From contig PSRN01000020.1 of assembly GCA_003176075.1 (NCBI GenBank), positions 1-11,350 of the forward strand: 11,350 nucleotides of DNA. The letters are read 5' to 3'. A program made the translations under genes and the position numbers. This document shows positions 1 to 5,701 of this stretch, one piece after another. How positions within the stretch are numbered: position 1 is the stretch's first letter; every line of letters begins with the position of its first letter. The DNA is from Bdellovibrio sp. (lineage in GTDB: Bacteria > Bdellovibrionota > Bdellovibrionia > Bdellovibrionales > Bdellovibrionaceae). The notes under the pieces are model-generated. The model had not been told where the DNA came from and made no database searches. It was given only the letters and a program-made list of their open reading frames with translations.

Positions 1-1089
1 CCTCGCTTCTTCATCGGTCAGGGTGGTCAGAATGACCTCCCGCCGGAGATTCAGCTCCGGATAAACACGGCTCATGTTTTCAACTAGCGCCTCGGCCATC
101 ACTGGCAAAAAAGAATGCTTTTGCGAAATGGTGCGGCCGAAGCGAATTCCCCGCCGCAGAATTCGGCGAAGCACGTAGCCGCGCCCTTCATTCGATGGAA
201 GAGCCCCGTCGGCGACCAGAAAAGCGGAAGCCCGAACATGATCGGCCATCACGCGAAGTGCCGCTTCTTCCTGGGCCGACCTTTGGTCGCCTGGCCGCCA
301 GCCAACGACCTGGCGGGCCCGGTCGATCAAATAGGTAAAAAGATCCGTGTCGTAGTTGTTGATCTTCCCCTGCAGGGCCGCGGCCACCCGCTCCAGCCCC
401 GATCCGGTATCCACCGATGGTTTTGGAAGAGGTTCCATAACGCCGGGAGATTTTTCATAGAACTGCATAAAGACGAGATTCCAAATTTCGACGAATCGGT
501 CCTCGCCGGCGACGATCCCCTTGTAGGGGTCGGATTCCTTACCCGCCTTGGGACCGTGGTCGTAAAATATTTCAGAGCAGGGGCCGCAAGGTCCGGTGTC
601 TCCCATCCGCCAAAAATTATCCTTTTCGCCAAAGCGAAAAATGCGCTCTTTAGGGACCCCTTGCCGCTCATGCCACATCTTCGCCGCTTCGTCGTCCTTT
701 TCAAAGACCGTGACATAGAGTTTTTCTTTGGGGAGGCCAAGGTCCTTGGTCAAATAGTCCCAAGCAAAGTGAATCGCTTCTGTTTTGAAGTAGTCGCCAA
801 AGGAGAAATTTCCCTGCATTTCAAAAAAAGTATGGTGGCGGGCCGTAAAGCCGACATTCTCAAGGTCATTGTGTTTGCCGCCGGCTCGAATGCATTTTTG
901 CACGCTCACTGCCCGCTTGTAATCGCGCTGCTCGAGACCCAAGAAAACATTCTTGAATTGATTCATCCCCGCGTTGGTAAAAAGAAGAGTCGGGTCATCC
1001 TCGGGAATAAGGGAAGAACTGGCGACCGGAACGTGGCCCTGGCGCCTGAAATACTCGATAAACCTTTGACGAATCTCAAAACTTGTCAT
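1..1089 (-). CDS. alaS: Alanyl-tRNA synthetase, N-terminal part (partial at left edge)
   Basis: Class II aminoacyl-tRNA synthetase that charges tRNA-Ala with alanine in the cytoplasm. Reading the minus strand from ATG at 1089 gives 363 codons that run off the window, so roughly the first 40% of the usual ~870-residue protein is present: the catalytic domain and the start of the tRNA-recognition region. Hallmarks in order are ASSSLIPEDDPTLLFTNAGM (residues ~23-42), KHNDLENVGFTARHHTFFEM with GNFSFGDYF just after it (motif 1/2 region, which binds ATP and alanine), GDTGPCGPCSEIFYDHG, and VDTGSGLERVAAALQG (motif 3-like). The start matches the family N terminus (SFEIRQRFIEYF). A GGAGGT ribosome-binding site lies inside the end of recX, 11 bases upstream. 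The recX stop and this ATG are separated by one base, so the two are co-transcribed and probably translationally coupled. Gene order recX-alaS is the same as in many Proteobacteria. Confidence 0.97.
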   Translation of the reverse strand, partial: MTSFEIRQRFIEYFRRQGHVPVASSSLIPEDDPTLLFTNAGMNQFKNVFLGLEQRDYKRAVSVQKCIRAGGKHNDLENVGFTARHHTFFEMQGNFSFGDYFKTEAIHFAWDYLTKDLGLPKEKLYVTVFEKDDEAAKMWHERQGVPKERIFRFGEKDNFWRMGDTGPCGPCSEIFYDHGPKAGKESDPYKGIVAGEDRFVEIWNLVFMQFYEKSPGVMEPLPKPSVDTGSGLERVAAALQGKINNYDTDLFTYLIDRARQVVGWRPGDQRSAQEEAALRVMADHVRASAFLVADGALPSNEGRGYVLRRILRRGIRFGRTISQKHSFLPVMAEALVENMSRVYPELNLRREVILTTLTDEEAR

Positions 1090-1090
1090 G

Positions 1091-1744
1091 TTACTCGTCG
1101 ACCTCCATTGAAAATCCGTGGCGTCTGCGGAGGCGCAAAGAGCGCCGACTTGGGCAGCGCCACCCACGCTGGTTCGAACACTGTCGCGGAACCTCTTGCA
1201 GGACCTGACGAACTACCGATGGATCGAAACCCCGTGACAGCAAGAATCTTTGGACTTTGACTCGTTCCGCGAGTCCGAATTCTCCTTGCGGCTTCCCTTG
1301 AAACATTCGTTGAAACTTATTGTTCACGAGCTCCAGAGCCTTTTCAAGTTCGAGCTCCATGGGCGGCTGAATTTCTGGTAGGCCGCGACGTCGCAGCTTT
1401 TCGTTGATATAACGGGCCCCCTTTTTGCGCCGATGATAGGCCTCACTCATTCTATCCGCAAGCGCTCGCAAACCATCTTCATCACCGGGGAGCCAGGACT
1501 TTTCCGTCGCCCAGGCCACCGCCTCTTCAATTTCCTCCGGTTCGAATGTCTCCGCCAGTTTGTCGCGGACTTCCTTGGGCGAGTGATCCCTGCGAGCCAG
1601 GAGATCCATCAGACGGTGCTTGGCTGACTTCCTGCCAGATGACCTCCTGCCAGATGAGTTCCTGCCAGCTGAACTCCTGCCGGCTGACTTCCCAGCAGCT
1701 GACTTCCTTTCAGCGGAATTCTTGCCATTGACTTTACTTTCCAT
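1091..1744 (-). CDS. recX: Regulatory protein RecX with repetitive basic N-terminal tail
   Basis: RecX binds RecA filaments and modulates recombination and SOS activity. This protein has 217 residues from ATG at 1744. The family's three-helix repeats are recognisable: a first repeat around HRLMDLLARRDHSPKEVRDKL with EEIEEAVAWATEKSWL, a second with RRKKGARYINEKLRRRGL, and a final one with RVKVQRFLLSRGFDPSVV. The first ~40 residues are not RecX-like: they are seven five-residue units of the type G-(K/R)-x-S-(A/S), very rich in Ser, Gly, Lys and Arg and probably disordered (see the DNA repeat at 1624-1728). The C terminus is also Arg-rich. An upstream GTG at 1756 is possible, but it lies inside the sequence AAAGGTGAT, which is a good Shine-Dalgarno for ATG 1744, so I prefer the ATG. 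alaS follows after one base. recA, the partner gene, is not adjacent. Confidence 0.9.
   Translation of the reverse strand: MESKVNGKNSAERKSAAGKSAGRSSAGRNSSGRRSSGRKSAKHRLMDLLARRDHSPKEVRDKLAETFEPEEIEEAVAWATEKSWLPGDEDGLRALADRMSEAYHRRKKGARYINEKLRRRGLPEIQPPMELELEKALELVNNKFQRMFQGKPQGEFGLAERVKVQRFLLSRGFDPSVVRQVLQEVPRQCSNQRGWRCPSRRSLRLRRRHGFSMEVDE
1624..1728. repeat. Seven-copy 15-bp tandem repeat inside recX
   Basis: Seven consecutive 15-base units begin at 1624, 1639, 1654, 1669, 1684, 1699 and 1714. The first four are close to CTGACTTCCTGCCAG; the last three are more diverged. The unit length is a multiple of three, so copy-number change would keep recX in frame. Read on the minus strand each unit encodes five residues of the form G-K/R-x-S-A/S. 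Sequence decay towards 1728 (the 5' end of recX) suggests the 1624-1683 copies are the youngest. It is not a CRISPR: the units are contiguous, have no spacers and are coding. Confidence 0.9.
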
Positions 1745-1765
1745 GTGCTTGATCACCTTTATGTG

Positions 1766-2290
1766 ATGTCACCCGTTACAGGCGAATTCATACAATACCA
1801 ACCTGCTTCTCCCACTTGGGCTCAGGCTTTGCAATTGACTTTGAATCAGATCGTCATGGAAAAGAAATTTCTCTTGAACACCGAGCCCTTTTCCGTCACT
1901 CAGATTGAGGAATACATCTGCAAAATGATCAAGAATGAAAATCCTTTCTGGTTGGCAGTCCAGGACAGGAAGGTTCTCGGATGGTGCGACGTGAAACGCC
2001 TTGAGAATATCAACCTCCGCCACACCGGGACCTTGGGAATGGGGGTCAGCCTCCCTTTCCGGCGAAGGGGCATTGGCAAGAATCTAACGCGAGCGTGTTT
2101 GGCGGAAGCTTGGTCCAGTGGCTTCGACAAAATCGAACTGACTGTTTATGCAGACAATGAGGCGGCCATCTCCCTTTACCGGTCTTTGGGCTTTATTGAA
2201 GAGGGACGGTTTCGCCGTTTTGCTCGAATTGACAAGAACTACAAAGACGCGCTTCGAATGGCATTGTTTAAGTCCCCGGATGTCGAATAG
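1766..2290 (+). CDS. GNAT-family N-acetyltransferase
   Basis: Probable cytoplasmic acetyltransferase that transfers an acetyl group from acetyl-CoA to an amine; the substrate cannot be read from sequence. From ATG 1766 it has 174 residues. The acetyl-CoA pyrophosphate-binding motif A is clear as GVSLPFRRRGIGKNL (~residues 93-107), and motif B as NEAAISLYRSLGF (~131-143), followed by a typical EEGRFRRFARIDKNYKDALRMAL C-terminal part. The N-terminal pattern (ASPTWAQALQ, then MEKKFLL) fits the small-molecule or amino-acid N-acyltransferase branch. The start is uncertain: in-frame GTG codons at 1745 and 1763 are alternatives and none has a convincing ribosome-binding site, so it may be leaderless. 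It is divergent from recX, with start codons at most ~20 bp apart. pgpA begins 11 bases after its stop, so these probably form one transcript. Confidence 0.88.
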   Translation: MSPVTGEFIQYQPASPTWAQALQLTLNQIVMEKKFLLNTEPFSVTQIEEYICKMIKNENPFWLAVQDRKVLGWCDVKRLENINLRHTGTLGMGVSLPFRRRGIGKNLTRACLAEAWSSGFDKIELTVYADNEAAISLYRSLGFIEEGRFRRFARIDKNYKDALRMALFKSPDVE

Positions 2291-2301
2291 GATTTGGTGA
2301 C

Positions 2302-2781
2302 ATGACATTAAATTCCTTTCGGATCATCCTCAAACAAATGGCCACCTGGTTTGGCGTGGGTTTTTTGCGACCGGCGCCGGGGACCTGGGGAACTTTGGCG
2401 GCGGTGCCATTGGCCATTTTGTGTGTTTATGCGGGCCTGGCTTTTCACCTGACGGTCTGTCTTATTCTCTTCCCTCTGTCGATTTTGGCGGCCGAGGTCT
2501 ACGAACAAGACAAGGGCGAGCACGACTGTTCGGAGATCGTCGTGGACGAAGTCTTGGGCTATCTGGTGACGGTGGTGGGAATGCCGTTGAGCTGGCAGAC
2601 TTTTCTGATCGGGTTTTTCGTGTTTCGCCTCTTGGATATTTGGAAGCCACTTTTCATCGGTTACCTCGATCAAAAGGTCAAGGGGGGCACCGGAACCGTC
2701 GTTGATGATGTGGCGGCCGGGCTTATCGGCAATCTTGGCTTGCAAATGATCCTTAAATATTCAAACATACTCGGTGCCTAG
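2302..2781 (+). CDS. pgpA: Phosphatidylglycerophosphatase A
   Basis: Inner-membrane phosphatase that removes the phosphate of phosphatidylglycerol-phosphate to give phosphatidylglycerol, the last step of PG synthesis. It has 159 residues, normal for the family. Family signatures in order are FLRPAPGTWGTLAAVPL (~21-37), SEIVVDEVLGYLV (~77-89; the acidic residues are the expected metal/catalytic site), FRLLDIWKP (~108-116) and GGTGTVVDDVAAGLIGN (~128-144). Hydrophobic segments at ~32-64, ~84-110 and ~136-152 fit a small integral membrane protein. The ATG lies 12 bases after the acetyltransferase stop, with a TAGGA sequence 9 bases upstream. The cinA-type gene follows closely, and pgpA-cinA adjacency is common in bacteria. 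Confidence 0.95.
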   Translation: MTLNSFRIILKQMATWFGVGFLRPAPGTWGTLAAVPLAILCVYAGLAFHLTVCLILFPLSILAAEVYEQDKGEHDCSEIVVDEVLGYLVTVVGMPLSWQTFLIGFFVFRLLDIWKPLFIGYLDQKVKGGTGTVVDDVAAGLIGNLGLQMILKYSNILGA

Positions 2782-2811
2782 TCGCGGCATTGCAATTCAT
2801 TGGAGGCCCTT

Positions 2812-3321
2812 GTGAGCACCATTTGGTCCGAACAACTCAAAGTCAATATTGCAACGCTTCTGGCTGAACTGAGAAAAAGAAAACACACGCTGGGGTTCGG
2901 CGAATCTTGTACCGGGGGCTTGCTGTCAGCGGTTCTCACCTCCGTTCCCAGCGTCTCCGACACCTACCTCGGTGCCGTCGTCTCTTACTCGAACGCGGCC
3001 AAAACCCACTTGCTGGGCGTTTCGCCCGAGACCTTAAATCGCGTGGGGGCGGTCAGCGAAGAAGTAGCTGGCGAAATGGCCGCCGGTGTCTGCAAACAAC
3101 TTTCAGTCACTTGGGGAATTGCCGTCACCGGCATCGCCGGACCGGCGGGAGGAACACCCGAAAAACCGGTGGGAACGGTTTGCTTTGGTTTTCGGGGACC
3201 AGGGGTCTCCCGCACCACTCGCAAGCTCCTCACGGGGAATCGTGACGCCATTCAACGCCAGACCGTGGAGTGCGCGATTGAGATGTTGATCACGATAGTG
3301 CGTGAGACTCCGGTTGAGTAA
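2812..3321 (+). CDS. cinA: CinA C-terminal domain protein, nicotinamide-nucleotide amidohydrolase (PncC type)
   Basis: Stand-alone CinA C-terminal domain of 169 residues. Proteins of this type (PncC) deamidate nicotinamide mononucleotide to nicotinic acid mononucleotide in NAD recycling. The N-terminal molybdopterin-binding-like (COG1058) domain of full-length CinA is absent. Visible motifs are GESCTGGLLS with the predicted catalytic Ser (~residue 32), VSYSNAAKTHLLGV with the conserved Tyr (~59) and Lys (~64), SEEVAGEMA, and TGIAGPAGGTPEKPVGTV (~106-123). I place the start at GTG 2812 because a perfect GGAGG lies five bases upstream (2802-2806); a TTG at 2800 would overlap that site. It is 30 bases downstream of pgpA and probably in the same operon. 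In many genomes recA follows cinA, but here a convergent toxin-antitoxin operon ends 11 bases away. Confidence 0.92.
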   Translation: MSTIWSEQLKVNIATLLAELRKRKHTLGFGESCTGGLLSAVLTSVPSVSDTYLGAVVSYSNAAKTHLLGVSPETLNRVGAVSEEVAGEMAAGVCKQLSVTWGIAVTGIAGPAGGTPEKPVGTVCFGFRGPGVSRTTRKLLTGNRDAIQRQTVECAIEMLITIVRETPVE

Positions 3322-3332
3322 TTACTCTGGGT

Positions 3333-3722
3333 TCACCTTTTAGCCCATGCCGCAGAAAGCGCTTTATCAAAGGTGAATAGATCGAGGCTCAGCTCAGATG
3401 CAAGCCAAAAATAACTGGCATCGTAAACGGTCAGACCAAATTTTTCAGCGACTGGAATGACTGCGGAAACGGGGATTTCAACTCTTTCGAACGCTGATTC
3501 ACAAAAGATTTGATAGCTATCTTCGAGCTGCGTTCTCAATTTTGGGTAGGTCTTAATTTTTTTAAGAAAGATAGACCCCATTTCATAATCCAGAAGGGTT
3601 GGAACCACCCATTCACAATGCGCAAGACGCCTTTCCGCGAACTCAGCCTCCGGCTCCCGGAAAAACAGCGCTCCCATCACAGAAGCGTCAACCACAAGTT
3701 TATCGTCGTTTTCTGTCTTCAC
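3333..3722 (-). CDS. vapC: VapC/FitB-type PIN-domain toxin ribonuclease
   Basis: Toxin of a type II toxin-antitoxin pair, a metal-dependent PIN-domain RNase that would act on cellular RNA. It has 129 residues, normal for VapC. The four acidic PIN positions are all present: Asp12 in VVDASV, Glu47 in LLDYEMGSIF, Asp101 in TVYDASYFWLA and Asp119 in FTFDKAL, so it looks intact. The start is GTG at 3722, overlapping the antitoxin by 23 bases, with an AGGTGA ribosome-binding site six bases before it inside the antitoxin gene. This overlap is the usual way antitoxin and toxin translation are coupled. The RNA target cannot be predicted. The gene ends 11 bases from the convergent cinA stop. Confidence 0.92.
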   Translation of the reverse strand: MKTENDDKLVVDASVMGALFFREPEAEFAERRLAHCEWVVPTLLDYEMGSIFLKKIKTYPKLRTQLEDSYQIFCESAFERVEIPVSAVIPVAEKFGLTVYDASYFWLASELSLDLFTFDKALSAAWAKR

Positions 3723-3936
3723 GAATCACCTGCAAAGACTCAGCCCTGGTCTGTAGATCAATTTTTCGCAGTTTCTGGATCACCTCGTCAGCCGAAAGCG
3801 CGGGAGTTTTTTCTAGGCTTTCCTCAAGGATCGTCAGCAGTTCTCCCTGGAGCGATCGATGATTCCTTGCCGCGCGTTTTCGTAACTTGTCGACGAGCGA
3901 ATCAGGGACTGACTTTATTGATAAATTTACAGCCAC
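3700..3936 (-). CDS. vapB: VapB/FitA-type ribbon-helix-helix antitoxin
   Basis: Antitoxin of 78 residues that should neutralise the overlapping PIN toxin and autorepress the operon. The N-terminal beta-strand and two helices of an Arc-type ribbon-helix-helix fold are readable: NLSIKSVPDSLVDKLRKRAA then NHRSLQGELLTILEESLE. This is the pattern of FitA-like antitoxins (also annotated as plasmid stability proteins). The C-terminal third, rich in charge (DEVIQKLRKIDLQTRAESLQVIREDRKRR region), is the expected toxin-binding part. It starts at GTG 3936, with GGAG five bases upstream. The promoter and a candidate operator of 11-bp repeats lie directly upstream. Confidence 0.9.
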   Translation of the reverse strand: MAVNLSIKSVPDSLVDKLRKRAARNHRSLQGELLTILEESLEKTPALSADEVIQKLRKIDLQTRAESLQVIREDRKRR

Positions 3937-3950
3937 AACGACTCCAGGTT

Positions 3951-3994
3951 AGATCTATTATGGATCTAAAATAGATCTAAAATGGAACTAAGTC
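3951..3994. promoter_or_regulatory. 11-bp direct-repeat array, candidate VapB operator
   Basis: Three near-identical 11-bp units start at 3951 (AGATCTATTAT), 3962 (GGATCTAAAAT) and 3973 (AGATCTAAAAT). A fourth degenerate unit begins at 3984 (GGAACTA). The period is exactly 11 bases, about one helical turn, and the AGATCT cores are palindromic, which suits dimers of a ribbon-helix-helix repressor binding side by side on one face of DNA. The array covers the -10 and spacer of the predicted vapBC promoter, so occupancy would block transcription. That the antitoxin is the ligand is inference from position. Confidence 0.7.
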
Positions 3995-3996
3995 AA
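3968..3996 (-). promoter_or_regulatory. Predicted sigma70-type promoter of vapBC
   Basis: On the minus strand there is a -35 box TTGACT (3991-3996, one mismatch to TTGACA), a 17-base spacer, and a -10 box TATTTT (3968-3973). A second TTGACT overlaps it at 3996-4001. The transcript would start about 25-30 bases upstream of the vapB GTG. The -10 and spacer coincide with the 11-bp repeat array, fitting autoregulation. Confidence 0.5.
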
Positions 3997-4133
3997 GTCA
4001 ATTCGAAACAAGTCTTTCGCATGCTTGCAAGTTGAAGAACCGTGGCAATCGGCAATGGTGTAATCCGCAATTTCAGAACTACTCCCTTGAGTGCTGCGTT
4101 GTGTGTTCGAACATAGTCTCCCTTATCAGCAGA

Positions 4134-5468
4134 CTAATTCACCTTGTCGCACGAAATGGGAGGGGGCGCAGGAGGCCGTCTGCGCATTCGATCGGCCGAA
4201 TCTCCCGCGGAGGGGCCGAATCCCCCACGATACCACGAAACCTGCCGTGCATAGAACTGACGAAGGCCCGCCAAAGCATCAAGAACGTTCGGATTTTGTT
4301 CGTTCTTTAAAGCCCTATCAATTTGTTTAATAAACCACACGAATTTTTCAGGTTGATTTTCCACCTGATGGGGTTTGAAGGCCGATATGAGATCTATCGC
4401 TGCCAATCGGATGTCACTATTTTGAGATTGAAGCAATTGAAGAAAAACCTCAATACTGGGATGGTCCACCGTCAGAGACTCCGAACGCTTGGCATGCAAA
4501 AACCCCTGACGAAGGAGCTTTGCATGAAGCTCAAAGTCAGTCGGCCGCTCCTTGAGCAGTTGACCTATGAGAGCTTGAAGATATCCCACATCGACAACGG
4601 TGATCCGATCGAAGTCCTTAAGCACGCTCTTTTCCTCTTCGGATGCGCCTGCCCAGAGGTTCTCCAATTGAACGGGGGGCTGCAGCCCAAGATAATGAAG
4701 AAGCTCACTCCTCGCCTGATCGATGTAAGGAGAAACCAGGGAAGCATCTTCGGGTGAAAATCGAAGACGCCTAAATACCCGCCGAACCCTTTGGAGCACC
4801 AACCAAGGATCGAGATCATAAGCCGGGTACTGCACGTTCAAGTAGCTTTCCATTTTCCTTTCGACCTCGCGAATGGGTTCCGAGTAATAAGCGGAGGCGA
4901 CGACACGAAGGATCCTCCTTCGAACGGTCTTTTCTGATTTAGGCAACTCGCTTTCCGCTGAATCCCTGAAAAGAAATTCAATCGCCTCCAGGGCGGCTTC
5001 GCGCACGCGAGCGTCCAGAGATTTCGTCGGAGCACGCAAGAAGTTCAATAAGACTGCCACTCGCGGATTTGCCAGTGTGTCCTGCGCGTGAGCGACAAGA
5101 CCAGCGACAAAAACCAGCTTCAACTGAAAGACAGGATCCCATTCATGCTCACGGAGCAGCCCGTCCATCACTTGCAAAAATTCACTCTCACCGCGCCGGT
5201 TCACCCGATCCACGAACCCCTGCTCCTCATCCCTTGTTTCTCCGGGCCAGGAATCATGAATGCCGATTCTTGCGTCTCTTACGCGGCCGGATTCCCGATA
5301 CGCCAACATTGATTCCACATCGCTTGCCGATTTTGGATTTCTCAAAGAAATGAATTCTAAGATCTCTGTTCGTAGATTTTTGCGTGGGGAACCCTTATCG
5401 TTTTGCGCCCTTCCTTCCCAGCCTGGAACCAAAATGAAACTGCAGCAAAGAAAACCAATCAATTTCAT
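4134..5468 (-). CDS. Exported alpha-helical protein with HEAT-like repeats
   Basis: I do not recognise a named family. The protein has 444 residues from ATG 5468. Residues 1-21 form a signal peptide (MKLIGFLCCSFILVPG, with a plausible cleavage after GRA), so the mature protein is probably periplasmic or released. The rest is predicted all-helical, with HEAT/ARM-like helix pairs, for example ARVREAALEAIEFLF (~153-167), SDIRLAAIDLISAF (~351-364) and NPNVLDALAGLRQFYA (~392-407). The tail from ~408 changes character: Gly/Ser-rich, then a basic and proline run (MRRRPPAPPP) ending with a single Cys. An in-frame start further upstream (5555) would bury the signal peptide, and the ATG at 5468 has GAGGTG just upstream, so the shorter form is chosen. 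Such repeats usually mediate protein binding; no catalytic motif is seen. Confidence 0.8.
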   Translation of the reverse strand: MKLIGFLCCSFILVPGWEGRAQNDKGSPRKNLRTEILEFISLRNPKSASDVESMLAYRESGRVRDARIGIHDSWPGETRDEEQGFVDRVNRRGESEFLQVMDGLLREHEWDPVFQLKLVFVAGLVAHAQDTLANPRVAVLLNFLRAPTKSLDARVREAALEAIEFLFRDSAESELPKSEKTVRRRILRVVASAYYSEPIREVERKMESYLNVQYPAYDLDPWLVLQRVRRVFRRLRFSPEDASLVSPYIDQARSELLHYLGLQPPVQLENLWAGASEEEKSVLKDFDRITVVDVGYLQALIGQLLKERPTDFELHAKLLRQGFLHAKRSESLTVDHPSIEVFLQLLQSQNSDIRLAAIDLISAFKPHQVENQPEKFVWFIKQIDRALKNEQNPNVLDALAGLRQFYARQVSWYRGGFGPSAGDSADRMRRRPPAPPPISCDKVN

Positions 5469-5701
5469 AAACACCTCGTTTGCGCCTCCGCAGACACAAT
5501 TTGGCACGTGGTAAAAAAAATGCGAATCCATCTGCGATTTAAGAAATTTATTCACAGTAATCTTACAGCATCAAGGCGAAGGAGTTCATGGACCTAGAGT
5601 TTCTTATTGCGTCGGTAAGATCTTCTACGTAAGTCGTACTGGCGCAGAGTACCACCAGCTGGCAGCGCTCAGCCAGAACCAGAAAATAAGGGAGACCTCA
5701 A
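5469..5701. other. Divergent intergenic region between two exported-protein genes
   Basis: This 233-base gap contains the 5' ends of the minus-strand HEAT-like gene and the plus-strand orphan gene. Visible elements are the possible minus-strand promoter, an AAGATCTT palindrome (5617-5624), a weak hairpin CTGGC/GCCAG (5659-5663 with 5672-5676) and the GGGAGA ribosome-binding site of the plus gene. I see no convincing plus-strand promoter and no RNA gene. Confidence 0.5.
5545..5574 (-). promoter_or_regulatory. Possible promoter of the HEAT-like gene
   Basis: On the minus strand TTGATG (5569-5574), an 18-base spacer and TAAATT (5545-5550) resemble a sigma70 promoter, each box matching four of six consensus bases. 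It lies about 75 bases upstream of the ATG at 5468. It is the best candidate in the divergent gap but is weak. Confidence 0.3.

Noticed and set aside
115..1260. Long plus-strand open frame opposite alaS and recX
   Set aside because: It is antisense to an unmistakable alaS and to the end of recX, and its translation shows no family motif.
1624..1728. Short-repeat array as a CRISPR
   Set aside because: The 15-bp units are contiguous without spacers and are translated within recX.
5659..5676. Hairpin in the leader of the 5702 gene as a riboswitch
   Set aside because: Only a five-pair stem is present, with no surrounding conserved architecture that I can recognise.
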